A stretch of 64,000 nt of DNA from DASQFQ01 sp963722815 (GTDB lineage: Bacteria > Actinomycetota > Thermoleophilia > Solirubrobacterales > Solirubrobacteraceae), in the NCBI GenBank assembly GCA_963722815.1, contig CAVROM010000010.1, positions 248,001-312,000 on the forward strand, in the 5' to 3' direction. A program made the position numbers and the translations under genes. Shown in pieces: positions 24,109 through 33,213 of the stretch. The notes beneath the pieces were generated by a model. The model did no database searches. It saw nothing but the letters and a program-made list of their open reading frames with translations, and was not told where the DNA came from. Each line of letters starts with the position of its first letter. Within the stretch, counting starts at the first letter, position 1.

Positions 24109-25249
24109 GCGCCTCGCGCAAGGCCCGGCCGCTCTCCGGATCGAAGAGCTGGAGCTCGCGGTGGTCGACGGCGAGCTCGAGCTGCTCTCCGGTCCGGACC
24201 TCGACGCGCCCGCGCACACGCGCGATGAACCGCGTGCCCGGGTCGTCGGCGAGCAAGCGGCCGTCATCGGTGCGCACCTCCTCGACCTGGACGGCCGGCG
24301 CTTCGACGCGGAAGGAGACCAGCGCCTCGTCACCGAGCGCCTCGACGAGCTCGGCCACGACGGGCATCCGCGGCAGCTCCGGATCCGTCCACGGGCCGGC
24401 GAGCTCGAACGAGCCCGGGCGCAGCCCCAGCACGACCTCGCCGCGCGTGCCGCCGAACGCTCCCAGCGGCAGGGAGAAGCCCGCGAACGCCACCCGCTCC
24501 CCGTCGCATTGCGCGCTCACCAGGTTCATCGTCGGCGACCCGATGAAGGCCGCGACGAACAGGTTGACCGGCTCGTGGAACAGGGTCTGCGGGTCGCCGA
24601 ACTGCTGCAGCACCCCGTCGCGCATGACCGCCACCCGCTGCCCCAGCGTCATCGCCTCGACCTGGTCGTGGGTGACGTAGACCGTCGTGATCCCCAGCCG
24701 CTCGTGCAGCCGCGCCAGCTCCGCCCGCATCGTCGTCCGCAGCTTGGCGTCGAGGTTCGACAACGGCTCATCCAGCAGGAACACCTGCGGCTCCCGCACC
24801 AGCGCCCGGCCCATCGCCACCCGCTGGCGCTGCCCGCCGGAGAGCTGCGCCGGCCGCCGCGCCATCAACTCCTCGAGCCCGAGCATCGCCGACATCTCGC
24901 CGACGCGGCGCGCCACCTCCTCCTTCGGCGTCTTGCGCTGCCGCAGCCCGAACGCGAGGTTCTCGGCCACCGTCTTGTTCGGGTACAGCGCGTAGTTCTG
25001 GAACACCATCGCGATGTCGCGGTCGGGCGGCGCGGCGGTGGTCACGTCCTCGCCCCCGATCCGCACCGTCCCCGCCGTCACCCGCTCGAGCCCGGCGATC
25101 ATCCGCAGCAGCGTCGACTTGCCGCACCCCGACGGCCCCACCAGCACCACGAACTCGCCCGCCGCCACGTCCAGCGACACGTCGTCGACCGCGCGCACCT
25201 CGCCGTCGTAGACCTTCGTCACCCGCTCGAGGGAGACCGGCGCGCTCAT
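24071..25249 (-). CDS. ABC transporter ATP-binding protein, MsmK/UgpC type
   Basis: The 392-residue ATPase has Walker A GPSGCGKSTLLRM, the signature LSGGQRQRVAMGRALV, Walker B VFLLDEPLSNLDAKLR and the switch His in YVTHDQVEAM, followed by the TOBE/OB C-terminal regulatory domain typical of CUT1 sugar importers. It drives uptake through the two permeases next to it. The start is ATG 25249, which overlaps the stop of the second permease (25246-25249). It converges with the LacC-type kinase; the final 38 bases overlap that gene. The C-terminal extension is Pro/Arg-rich. Confidence 0.93.
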   Translation of the reverse strand: MSAPVSLERVTKVYDGEVRAVDDVSLDVAAGEFVVLVGPSGCGKSTLLRMIAGLERVTAGTVRIGGEDVTTAAPPDRDIAMVFQNYALYPNKTVAENLAFGLRQRKTPKEEVARRVGEMSAMLGLEELMARRPAQLSGGQRQRVAMGRALVREPQVFLLDEPLSNLDAKLRTTMRAELARLHERLGITTVYVTHDQVEAMTLGQRVAVMRDGVLQQFGDPQTLFHEPVNLFVAAFIGSPTMNLVSAQCDGERVAFAGFSLPLGAFGGTRGEVVLGLRPGSFELAGPWTDPELPRMPVVAELVEALGDEALVSFRVEAPAVQVEEVRTDDGRLLADDPGTRFIARVRGRVEVRTGEQLELAVDHRELQLFDPESGRALREAPSPSGPRPEPAR

Positions 25250-26055
25250 CCCTTCACCGCGCTCGAGGTCAGGGAGCGGATGAACGTCCGCTGCGCGAGC
25301 AGGAACGCGATCACGACCGGTAGTGTCACCAGCAGGTTGCCGGCCATCACCGCCGCCCACTGCGTCCGGTGCGCGCCCGAGTAGGTCGCGAGCCCGAGCT
25401 GCAGCGTGTAGTGCTCGGACGAGTTGATGGCGATCAGCGGCCACGTCAGGTCGTTCCAGACGGTCAGGAACGTCAGCACCGCCACCGTGGCGAGCGCCGG
25501 CCGCGCCAACGGCAGCACGATCTGCACGAGCGTCGACAGGCGCGAGCAGCCGTCGATCCAGGCGGCCTCCTCGATCTCGCGCGGAACCGAGACGAAGAAC
25601 TGCCGCAGCAGGAAGACGCCGAACGGCGTCACCAGCGAGGGCAGGATCAGCGCGCCGAGCGAGTCGATCAGCCCCAGCTTCTTCATGAGCAGGAACGTCG
25701 GGATCATCGTGAGCTGGAACGGCACCACCAGCGTCGCCAGCATCAGCGCCAGCAGCGACTTGGAGCCGCGGAAGCGCATGCGCGCGAACGCGTAGCCGGC
25801 GAACGAGCAGAACACGAGGTTCGACGCGACGGTGACCACCGCCACGATCGTCGAGTTCAGGAACCAGCGGCCGAAGTCGCCGGTCCGGAACACGTAGCGG
25901 TAGCCGTCGAGGTGCAGCCCGTCGGGGATGATCTTCGGCGGGAAGGTGTTGATCTGCGCATTCGTCATGAACGACGAGACCGTCAGCCAGATCAGCGGCA
26001 ACGCGAAGATCAGCGCCATCGGCGCGAGCACGAAGTGCCAGCGACCGGTCCTCAT
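25246..26055 (-). CDS. Carbohydrate ABC transporter permease, MalG/CUT1 type
   Basis: The 269-residue permease starts at ATG 26055 with RTGRWHFVLAPMALIFALPL and has six hydrophobic segments. The EAA loop reads EIEEAAWIDGCSRLSTLVQI. It is the MalG-like half of the importer, contacting the ATPase through that loop. The start overlaps the stop of the MalF-like gene (26052-26055) and its stop overlaps the ATPase start, so all three are coupled. The product sits in the cytoplasmic membrane. Confidence 0.92.
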   Translation of the reverse strand: MRTGRWHFVLAPMALIFALPLIWLTVSSFMTNAQINTFPPKIIPDGLHLDGYRYVFRTGDFGRWFLNSTIVAVVTVASNLVFCSFAGYAFARMRFRGSKSLLALMLATLVVPFQLTMIPTFLLMKKLGLIDSLGALILPSLVTPFGVFLLRQFFVSVPREIEEAAWIDGCSRLSTLVQIVLPLARPALATVAVLTFLTVWNDLTWPLIAINSSEHYTLQLGLATYSGAHRTQWAAVMAGNLLVTLPVVIAFLLAQRTFIRSLTSSAVKG

Positions 26056-26963
26056 GCCAGCCGTGCCTGCCGCCGCCGCTGGTACCAGCCCCACGCCAGC
26101 GCCACGACCAGCAGCCCGAACGCGAGCACGTAGGCCGCCGCCGCGCCGTAGCCGGCGTTGAAGAACTGGAACGCCTGCTGCCACACGTAGAGCACGACTA
26201 CCGTCGTCGACTGGAGCGGCCCGCCGCGCGTGGTCACGAACACGAGGTCGAACAGCTGCAGCGACTCGAACGTCTGCCACACGATCAGGAAGATCGTCAC
26301 CGGGTTGAGCGCCGGCAGCACGACGTGGCGCAGCACGCCCCAGCGCCGCGCCCCGTCGATCGAGGCCGCCTCGACGAGCTCCGGCGGGATGTCCTGCAAC
26401 GCCGCCAGGTAGACCACCACCGAGAAGCCGATCCCGCTCCACAGCCCGATCAGCACCAGGACCCACAGCGCCTGCCCGGGGTCCTGGAGGAAGCCCTGGG
26501 AGCCGATCCCGAGGTGGTGCAGCACCGAGTTCGCGACGCCGAACTGCGAGTCGAACACGAACGAGAACAGCACGCCCTGCGCGGTCGCGGACATGATGTA
26601 GGGCACGAACACGAGCGTCCGGTACAGGCCCACGAAGCGCACGCGCCGGTTGAGCATCAGCGCGATCCCCAGCCCGCCCGCGATGCTCAACGGCACGAAC
26701 GCCACCGTGTAGATCAGCGTGTGCCGGACCGCGCCGCGGAACGTCTCGTCGTGGAGCAGCCGCGAGTAGTTGCGCAGGCCGATCCAGTTCGGCGGTGTGA
26801 CGAGGTCGTTGTGCTGGAAGCTCAGCAGCAGCGCCCAGGCCATCGGGATCAGGCTGAGCCCGAGGATGATCACGACGGCCGGCATGACCCACAGCCAGGC
26901 GGTCGGCGTCTCGCCGAACACCCGCTGGCTGCGGGACGGCGCCCGCTCTACCGCGACTGCCAC
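26052..26963 (-). CDS. Carbohydrate ABC transporter permease, MalF/CUT1 type
   Basis: The 303-residue permease starts at GTG 26963, eight bases after the binding-protein gene. Six hydrophobic helices are visible, with WVMPAVVIILGLSLIPMAWA as the first and YVLAFGLLVVALAWGWYQ as the last, and the EAA loop ELVEAASIDGARRWGVLRHV. It pairs with the MalG-like subunit. The sugar is set mainly by the solute-binding protein upstream and cannot be named, although the neighbouring GH4 enzyme suggests an alpha-galactoside or similar oligosaccharide. Confidence 0.92.
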   Translation of the reverse strand: MAVAVERAPSRSQRVFGETPTAWLWVMPAVVIILGLSLIPMAWALLLSFQHNDLVTPPNWIGLRNYSRLLHDETFRGAVRHTLIYTVAFVPLSIAGGLGIALMLNRRVRFVGLYRTLVFVPYIMSATAQGVLFSFVFDSQFGVANSVLHHLGIGSQGFLQDPGQALWVLVLIGLWSGIGFSVVVYLAALQDIPPELVEAASIDGARRWGVLRHVVLPALNPVTIFLIVWQTFESLQLFDLVFVTTRGGPLQSTTVVVLYVWQQAFQFFNAGYGAAAAYVLAFGLLVVALAWGWYQRRRQARLA

Positions 26964-26970
26964 CCGCCGA

Positions 26971-28254
26971 TCAGCCTCCGCCGGCGAGGACCCCGTCCGC
27001 GCCCTGGACCGCCTTGTCGAGGGCGTCCTGCGGCGAGGAGCGCTTGAGCAGCACCGCGACGAGCGACTGCCCGACCTGCTCGGAGACCTGCGGGTACTTG
27101 GGGTCGGTCGGCTTGGTGCGCGCGCCGTCGAGCGCGGCCACGAACACCGACATCCCGGGCGTCTTGTCCTGGTACGCCTTCCACTTCGCCTCCTGCGCGG
27201 TCCCCTTGCGCAGCGGCAGCGAGCCCGCGTCGACCACCCAGCGCGCGTCCTGCGCCGGCTGGTTGAGCCACTGGATGAACTCGACCGCGGCCTTCGCGCG
27301 CCGCTTGCCGTTGTCGAACAGCGTCCACGTATCGGGCGCGGAGATCGTCACGGCCTCGCTGCCGAAGGCCGGCAGCGGCACGACGCCGAACGCGGTCTTG
27401 GCGTCGAGGAACTCGGGCAGCTCCCATGGGCCCGTGACGACCATCCCGATCTTGTCGTTGTTGAACAGCTGGTAGGTCTGGTCGGAGTCGGGCTTGGTGT
27501 CGACGTAGACCGAGCCGTCCTGCGCGAGCCGGTCGACGACGCCGAACGCCTGCTCGCCGGGCGCGCCGCCGAACGCGGCCTTGCCGTCCTTGATGATGTC
27601 GCCGCCCGCCTGCCACACCAGCGGCCACGTGCGCCACACCGTGTCCTCGTCGCCGACCGCCGGCCACGCCGTCCCGAACGTGCCCTTGCCCTTGTCCGTG
27701 AGCTGCTTCGACGTCGCGATGAACTGGTCCCACGTCCAGCCGCCGGCGGGCGGCTCGCTCACGCCCATCTCCTTGAACAGCTTCTTGTTGTAGACGACCG
27801 CGAGGTCGTCGATCAGCGCCGGCAGCGCCCGCACGCGGCCGTTGACGGTGGTGGCCGCCTTGGCCGGCGCGTAGTAGTCGTCCCAGCCGAAATCGGGCTT
27901 CTTCACGTCGTCGGTGAGGTCGAGCACCTTGTCGGAGCGCGCCAGGTTGGCGAGGTCCGAGCCGAAGATGTAGGCGATGTCCGGGTACTCGCCGGATGCC
28001 AGCGCGGTCGTCACCTTCTGGCGCATCTGGTCGGCGACCACGCCGCCGGTGGTCGCCTTGACCTTGATGTTCTTGTGCGTGCGGTTGAAGTCGTCGGCGA
28101 GCTGGCCGAGCACCTTGCCCGCGATGTCGTCCTGGCCGTGCCACATCGTGATCTCGACTGGCCCGCTCGAGTTCTGATCGTCGCCGCTGCTCCCGCCGCA
28201 GCCCGCGAGGACGGCGGCCGCGGCGAGCGCGGCCAGGAAGCTGATGCGGATCAC
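26971..28254 (-). CDS. Sugar ABC transporter solute-binding lipoprotein (SBP_bac_1)
   Basis: The 427-residue protein has a short leader with the lipobox VLAGC (Cys near residue 20), so it is a lipid-anchored extracellular receptor. The mature part shows the CUT1 binding-protein pattern: VEITMWHGQDDIAGKVLGQL, EYPDIAYIFGSDLANLA, GPWELPEFLDAKTAFGVVPL, and a Trp-rich pocket (GWTWDQFIA, VWRTWPLVW). The start is GTG 28254, overlapping the SIS gene stop by four bases, with GGAGGT upstream. It is the first transporter gene in the leftward operon SIS-SBP-permease-permease-ATPase. Confidence 0.92.
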   Translation of the reverse strand: MIRISFLAALAAAAVLAGCGGSSGDDQNSSGPVEITMWHGQDDIAGKVLGQLADDFNRTHKNIKVKATTGGVVADQMRQKVTTALASGEYPDIAYIFGSDLANLARSDKVLDLTDDVKKPDFGWDDYYAPAKAATTVNGRVRALPALIDDLAVVYNKKLFKEMGVSEPPAGGWTWDQFIATSKQLTDKGKGTFGTAWPAVGDEDTVWRTWPLVWQAGGDIIKDGKAAFGGAPGEQAFGVVDRLAQDGSVYVDTKPDSDQTYQLFNNDKIGMVVTGPWELPEFLDAKTAFGVVPLPAFGSEAVTISAPDTWTLFDNGKRRAKAAVEFIQWLNQPAQDARWVVDAGSLPLRKGTAQEAKWKAYQDKTPGMSVFVAALDGARTKPTDPKYPQVSEQVGQSLVAVLLKRSSPQDALDKAVQGADGVLAGGG

Positions 28255-29132
28255 TTCGGCACCTCCGATAGGACGACGGAGCGGGTGAGGTTGCGCGGGC
28301 GGTCGGGATCGAGGCCGGCGGCCTCTGCGAGGGCGACCCCCGTCCGCTGGGCGAGCACGAGCGAGGCGAGCGGGTCGAGGTCCGGCGCGACGGTCAGCGC
28401 GCCGGCCGCGCGGGCGTCCTCGAGCACCTCGTCGGCAGGCCCGAACGACCACACGACGGCGCCCGGGCCGGCGATGCTGATCGGGCCGTGGCGGTACTCG
28501 AAGGCGGGATAGGCCTCCGTCCACGCCTGGGCCGACTCGCGCAGCTTCAGCGCCGCCTCGCTGGCCAGCCCAACGGTCCAGCCGCGGCCGATGAACGCCC
28601 AGCGGTCGGCCTGGCCAGGCTCGACCGGCAGCGGGGCGTCGAGTGCGCTGACGGCGTCGGCGATCGAGGCGGCGAGGCCGAGGCCCTCGTGGGCGCGCAG
28701 GAGGCTGAGCGCGGTGGTCGCGAAGCGCGTCTGCACGACCGACTGCTCGTCGGCGAACTCGAGCTCGACGACCTCGTCGGCGGCGTTCGCGACCGGCGAG
28801 TCGGGCACCGCCGTGATCGCGACGGTGCGCGAGCGGGCGGAGCGCATCAGCGCGTGCGCGACCTCGGTGGTGGTACCGGAGCGAGACAGCGCGACGACGA
28901 CGTCGTAGGGCCGCGACGGCATCTCCGAGGCGGCGAACGCGTCGGTGCGGCCGTGCCCGTTGCCCTCGCGCAGCGCCGCGTAGGCCTGGGCCATGAACCA
29001 CGACGTGCCGCAGCCGATGACCGCCGCATCCTCACCGGGGGCGGGGAGGATGCCGCCGAGGCTCCCGACGAGCGCCCCCGCGCGCTCCCACAGCTCTGGC
29101 TGGCTGCGGATCTCCTCGCTCGTAACGCTCAT
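28251..29132 (-). CDS. SIS domain sugar-phosphate isomerase/deaminase (AgaS/GlmS-like)
   Basis: The 293-residue protein has two SIS domains: VIGCGTSWFMAQAYAALRE with VVALSRSGTTTEVAHALM in the first, and WAFIGRGWTVGLASEAALKL with YRHGPISIAGPG in the second. This arrangement matches AgaS and the isomerase half of GlmS, which act on amino-sugar phosphates such as galactosamine-6-phosphate. With the LacC-type kinase it hints at an amino-sugar or galactose/tagatose route. The ATG at 29132 lies inside the shared upstream motif, and the gene diverges from the DeoR regulator. Confidence 0.88.
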   Translation of the reverse strand: MSVTSEEIRSQPELWERAGALVGSLGGILPAPGEDAAVIGCGTSWFMAQAYAALREGNGHGRTDAFAASEMPSRPYDVVVALSRSGTTTEVAHALMRSARSRTVAITAVPDSPVANAADEVVELEFADEQSVVQTRFATTALSLLRAHEGLGLAASIADAVSALDAPLPVEPGQADRWAFIGRGWTVGLASEAALKLRESAQAWTEAYPAFEYRHGPISIAGPGAVVWSFGPADEVLEDARAAGALTVAPDLDPLASLVLAQRTGVALAEAAGLDPDRPRNLTRSVVLSEVPK

Positions 29133-29141
29133 TTCTGCACG
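29126..29141. promoter_or_regulatory. Candidate operator shared by the SIS operon and deoR-type gene
   Basis: CGCTCATTTCTGCACG matches 21082-21097 upstream of the GH4 gene at 14 of 16 positions. It covers the SIS start codon and lies about 60 bases before the DeoR start in the 67-base divergent intergenic region. A binding site for the DeoR protein is the simplest reading; no experiment supports it. Confidence 0.45.
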
Positions 29142-29199
29142 TATATAGGTCCAAACGCTCAGAATCAAGCATCTGTTGCTCGGATATGGTGCGCAGATC

Positions 29200-29955
29200 G
29201 TGAGCAGAACCGACCGCTTCGGCCGCATCCTCGAGCTGCTCGCGCGCGACGGCTCGGTCAGCGTCGGCGCGCTGGCGACCGACCTCGCGGTGAGCGAGGC
29301 GACCGTCCGCCGAGACCTCCAGATCCTCGGCGATCAGCGCCTGCTCGAGCGCTCGCACGGCGGCGCGATCGCGCACGGCACCGCGCACGAGCTGCCGGTC
29401 CGCTACCGCACCGGCCGCAGCGACGAGAAGCAGCGGATCGCGCACGCCGCGGCCGAGCTGGTGGAAGAGGGGACGGCGGTCGGCCTCACCGGCGGGACCA
29501 CGACGACCGAGGTGGCGCGGGCGCTCGCCACGCGCCAGGACCTCACGGTGGTCACCAACGCGTTGAACATCGCGGTCGAGCTCGCGGTGCGCGCGAACCT
29601 CAAGCTGATCGTGACCGGCGGCGTCGCCCGCAGCGCGTCCTACGAGCTCGTCGGCCCGCTGGCCGACGCCACGCTGCAGGGGATCTACGTCGACGTCGCG
29701 TTCGTCGGCGTCGACGGCATCGACGCCGCGCGCGGGCTGACGACGCAGAACGAGGTCGAGGCGGCGACCGATCGCGCGCTGATCGGCCGCGCCGGGCGCA
29801 CCGTGGTGGTTGCCGACGGCTCGAAGCTGGGGCGGATCGCGTTCGCCTACATCGCCGGCCTCGAGCAGGTCGACGAGCTGCTCACGAACGCCGACGCCGA
29901 CCCGGAGCAGGTCGAGCGGCTGCGTGCTGCGGGCCTGCGCGTGACGCTGGTCTAG
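29200..29955 (+). CDS. DeoR/GlpR family transcriptional regulator
   Basis: The 251-residue protein begins with the DeoR helix-turn-helix (RTDRFGRILELLARDGSVSV then LAVSEATVRRDLQILGDQRL) and the family phrase RSHGGAI. The C-terminal sensor domain has the sugar-phosphate isomerase-like motifs VGLTGGTTTTEVARAL, TNALNIAVEL and VADGSKLGRIAF. Such regulators repress sugar operons and release on binding a sugar phosphate. It diverges from the SIS-ABC operon and probably controls it, and perhaps the GH4-kinase operon through the shared motif. The start is GTG 29200. Confidence 0.92.
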   Translation: MSRTDRFGRILELLARDGSVSVGALATDLAVSEATVRRDLQILGDQRLLERSHGGAIAHGTAHELPVRYRTGRSDEKQRIAHAAAELVEEGTAVGLTGGTTTTEVARALATRQDLTVVTNALNIAVELAVRANLKLIVTGGVARSASYELVGPLADATLQGIYVDVAFVGVDGIDAARGLTTQNEVEAATDRALIGRAGRTVVVADGSKLGRIAFAYIAGLEQVDELLTNADADPEQVERLRAAGLRVTLV

Positions 29956-29958
29956 GAC

Positions 29959-30333
29959 CTAGGGCCGCGGCGGGATCTGCTGCACGGCCCAGCCGTTGCC
30001 GTCCGGGTCGCTGAAGAACACGAAGCGTCCCCACGGGAAGTCCTGGACGTCGCTGACCTCGACCCCGCGGCCCGACAGGTCGGCGTGCGCGGCCTCGACG
30101 TCGTCGACGACGAGCTGGAGGCCCTGGGCGGAGCCCGGCGGGCGCGCCTCGCCGGTGCCGGTGCCGAAGGCGATCGAGCATGCGGAGCCGGGTGGCGTCA
30201 GCTGCACGAAGCGCAGCTCGTCGGAGACCTTGTGATCGTGGTCGGCGTTGAACCCGGCCTGCTCGACGTAGAACGCGATGGCGCGGTCGACGTCGGAGAC
30301 GGGGAGGGAGATCAGCTCGAGCCGGTAGTCCAT
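29959..30333 (-). CDS. VOC superfamily (glyoxalase-like) protein
   Basis: The 124-residue protein has the paired beta-alpha-beta-beta-beta modules of the VOC fold: YRLELISLPVSDVDRAIAFY at the start, and LQLVVDDVEAAHADL then GRFVFFSDPDGNGWAVQQ at the end. The terminal DPDGN-x-W motif is typical of glyoxalase/bleomycin-resistance proteins. Without the full set of metal ligands the reaction cannot be named. It lies ten bases downstream of the HxlR regulator on the same strand and is therefore likely in its operon; it converges with the DeoR gene, stops three bases apart. Confidence 0.83.
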   Translation of the reverse strand: MDYRLELISLPVSDVDRAIAFYVEQAGFNADHDHKVSDELRFVQLTPPGSACSIAFGTGTGEARPPGSAQGLQLVVDDVEAAHADLSGRGVEVSDVQDFPWGRFVFFSDPDGNGWAVQQIPPRP

Positions 30334-30342
30334 GGGCGGAGC

Positions 30343-31005
<663 letters not shown>

Positions 31006-31033
31006 ACGTTTACTGTACCCCTCCGAACATAAA

Positions 31034-31075
31034 TTTCAACCTTGTGGTTCAAAATCTGTATCAGGTGGTATACAG
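31034..31075. promoter_or_regulatory. Candidate HxlR operators between regulator and exporter
   Basis: Two inverted repeats occupy the AT-rich divergent region: TTTCAACC-TTGT-GGTTCAAA (31034-31053, one mismatch) and CTGTAT-CAGGTGGT-ATACAG (31056-31075, perfect 6-bp arms). The second overlaps a TATACA that could be a -10 box for the exporter. Their position between a regulator and its likely target fits operator sites. Confidence 0.55.
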
Positions 31076-31116
31076 TCTGCATCGGCCCCGTTGACCACGA
31101 CCTGAAGGAGCCACGC

Positions 31117-32604
31117 ATGACCTCCACCGAGACCTCTGATCGCACCCGCTGGATGGCGCTGTACGTGCTGTGCGTGGGCGTCCTGATGATCGTGCTCGAC
31201 GCGACGATCGTGAACGTGGCGCTTCCTTCCATCCAGATCGATCTCGGCTTCTCGCAGAGCAACCTCGCGTGGGTCGTCAACGCGTACCTGATCGCGTTCG
31301 GCGGCCTGCTCCTGCTCGCCGGCCGGCTCGGTGACCTGATCGGGCGCCGGCGCGTCTTCCTCGTCGGCCTCGCCATCTTCTCCGCCGCTTCAGCCCTGTG
31401 CGCGACCGCGCAGAGCCAGGAGATGCTGATCGGCGCGCGCTTCATCCAGGGCGCCGGCGGCGCGCTGACCTCGGCCGTCGTGCTCGGGATGATCGTGACC
31501 ATGTTCCCCGAGCCGCGCGACCAGGCGAAGGCGATCGGCGTCTACGGCTTCGTCGCCTCGGCGGGCGGGTCGATCGGCCTGCTGGCCGGCGGCGTGCTCA
31601 CCGACCTCATCAACTGGCACTGGATCTTCTTCGTGAACATCCCCGTCGGCATCGCCACCGCGTTCTTCGCGCTGCGGCTGATCGAGCCCGGCGAGTCGCT
31701 GGGCCTGCGCCACGGCGCCGACATCCCCGGTGCTGCGCTGCTGACCGGCGGCCTGATGCTGGGCGTCTACACGATCCTGCAGGTCAGCGAGCAGGGCTGG
31801 GGCTCGAGCCGCACGCTCGGCCTCGGCGCCATCGCCGTCGCCGCGCTCGTCGCATTCGTGGTGCGCCAGGCCCGCATCGACAACCCGCTGATGCCGCTGC
31901 GCCTGTTCCGCTCGCGCAACGTCTCGGGCGCCAACGCCGTGCAGGCGCTGCTCGTGGTCGGGATGTTCGGCATGTTCTTCCTCGGCGCGCTGTACCTGCA
32001 GCAGATCCTCGGCTACGACGCGCTCCAGGTCGGGCTCGCGTTCCTGCCCTCGACGATCGTCATGGGCGCGATGTCGCTGCGCTACTCCGGCCCGCTGGCC
32101 GCCCGCTTCGGCATGCGCAACACGGTCCTCGCCAGCATCGGCTTCATCGGCACCGGCATGCTGCTGTTCGCCCGCACGCCGGTCGACGGCAGCTACTTCA
32201 CCGACGTCCTGCCCGCGATGGTGCTGGTCGGCCTCGGCGCTGGCCTCGGCTTCCCCGGCCTGATGACGTTCGCGATGTCCGGCGTCTCGCCGCAGGATGC
32301 CGGCATGGCCTCCGGCCTGGTCAACACCAGCGTGCAGGTCGGCGGCGCGATCGGCCTCGCCGTGCTGGCGACGCTCGCGAGCGAGCGCACGAGCGAGCTG
32401 ACCGCATCCGGCCACGCCCACGCGGCGGCGCTGAACAGCGGCTTCCACCTCGCCTACCTGATCGGCGCGGGCGTTCTCGCCGCCGCCGCGATCGTGGCGC
32501 GGGGCGCGCTCCGGGAGACCGATCCCGCCCGCCCCGCCCAGGCCCCGGCCGCGGCCCCCAAGCCCGCCCCGCGCCGCGCGCGCCCGGCCTACTCCGAGGC
32601 CTGA
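31117..32604 (+). CDS. MFS drug exporter, DHA2 (EmrB/QacA) family, 14 TM
   Basis: The 495-residue protein starts at ATG 31117 with AAGGAG upstream. The first helix ends in LDATIVNVALPSIQIDLGFS, the DHA2 motif D1, followed by GGLLLLAGRLGDLIGRRRVF (motif A) and IGLLAGGVLTDLINWHWIFF (motif C region); about 14 hydrophobic segments are present. Such pumps export cationic or lipophilic drugs by proton antiport. The C-terminus is a Pro/Ala/Arg-rich cytosolic tail. It is divergent from the HxlR-SCP2 regulator and is followed at once by a GyrI-like protein gene. Confidence 0.92.
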   Translation: MTSTETSDRTRWMALYVLCVGVLMIVLDATIVNVALPSIQIDLGFSQSNLAWVVNAYLIAFGGLLLLAGRLGDLIGRRRVFLVGLAIFSAASALCATAQSQEMLIGARFIQGAGGALTSAVVLGMIVTMFPEPRDQAKAIGVYGFVASAGGSIGLLAGGVLTDLINWHWIFFVNIPVGIATAFFALRLIEPGESLGLRHGADIPGAALLTGGLMLGVYTILQVSEQGWGSSRTLGLGAIAVAALVAFVVRQARIDNPLMPLRLFRSRNVSGANAVQALLVVGMFGMFFLGALYLQQILGYDALQVGLAFLPSTIVMGAMSLRYSGPLAARFGMRNTVLASIGFIGTGMLLFARTPVDGSYFTDVLPAMVLVGLGAGLGFPGLMTFAMSGVSPQDAGMASGLVNTSVQVGGAIGLAVLATLASERTSELTASGHAHAAALNSGFHLAYLIGAGVLAAAAIVARGALRETDPARPAQAPAAAPKPAPRRARPAYSEA

Positions 32605-32608
32605 CGCG

Positions 32609-33043
32609 ATGGCGACCGACCCCGAGATCCGCGAGCTCTCCCCTCAGCCGGCCGTGACCGAGGTGGCGGTGACCGGCGCCGACGGCATCCCGTCCGTCGT
32701 CGACGCCGCCTTCCCCCGGCTCTTCGGCCGCCTCGCGGACCTCGGGGTCGAGCCCGCGGGCCCGCCCTACATCCGCTACCTGCGGACCGGGGCGGAGCTG
32801 GAGCTCGAGCTCGGCATTCCGGTGGGCCCGGACGCCGGTCAGTCCTCAGGGCTGCCCGGCGGCCGGGCCGCCGTGCTCGTCTATGTCGGTCCGTTTAGTG
32901 GGCTGCGAGACGCGTGTGCTCGGCTGCAGGAGTGGGCGGGCGAGCGTGCGGCAGGGCCGTTCTGGGAGTCCTACGTGACGAACCCGCGGGAGGAGCCTGA
33001 CTCGTCTCGGTGGGTGACGGAGATCTTTCAGCCGCTGCGGTGA
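32609..33043 (+). CDS. GyrI-like / AraC effector-binding domain protein
   Basis: The 144-residue protein starts four bases after the exporter stop. It has the GyrI-like small-molecule-binding pattern: VTEVAVTGADGIPSVVDAAF, FGRLADLGVEPAGPPYIRYL, ELELELGIPVGPDA and RAAVLVYVGPFSGL, ending in WVTEIFQPLR. Free-standing members bind drug-like cations, and some hydrolyse them. Sharing a transcript with a DHA2 exporter fits a drug-binding or drug-buffering role. A palindromic element begins eight bases after its stop. Confidence 0.82.
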   Translation: MATDPEIRELSPQPAVTEVAVTGADGIPSVVDAAFPRLFGRLADLGVEPAGPPYIRYLRTGAELELELGIPVGPDAGQSSGLPGGRAAVLVYVGPFSGLRDACARLQEWAGERAAGPFWESYVTNPREEPDSSRWVTEIFQPLR

Positions 33044-33051
33044 GCGGGGCG

Positions 33052-33197
33052 AACGTCAACGGCGGCTGGGTAGGGAAGCGAGGGGTGAGCCGCCCGGCGT
33101 GCAAGTGGGACGGTTTGACCCCCTATAGCGTGGTCAAAGCGTCCCGCTTGATCGCCGCGGCACCCCGCACCCTCTCCTCAATGCCGCCGTTGATGTT
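33052..33197. repeat. Dispersed palindromic element with inverted ends, copy 2
   Basis: A 146-bp stretch bounded by a 15-bp inverted repeat with one mismatch (33052-33066 and 33183-33197). It is inverted relative to copy 1: 33051-33076 equals the complement of 14764-14789 over 26 bases, and 33170-33197 matches the complement of 14596-14624 with a few changes. The centre differs from copy 1 but is also a long hairpin, arms 33102-33120 and 33132-33150 (17 of 19 pairs) around CCCTATAGCGT. No ORF is encoded. It occupies the whole gap between two rightward genes. Confidence 0.75.
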
Positions 33198-33213
33198 CAG
33201 ATAGCGTCGCCAC

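Noticed and set aside
24100..24116. Possible fourth copy of the REP-like palindrome
   Set aside because: Only the GGCTAGGCGCC part is present; the AGGCAGCAAGCTGCCT half is missing, so it is a weak partial match.
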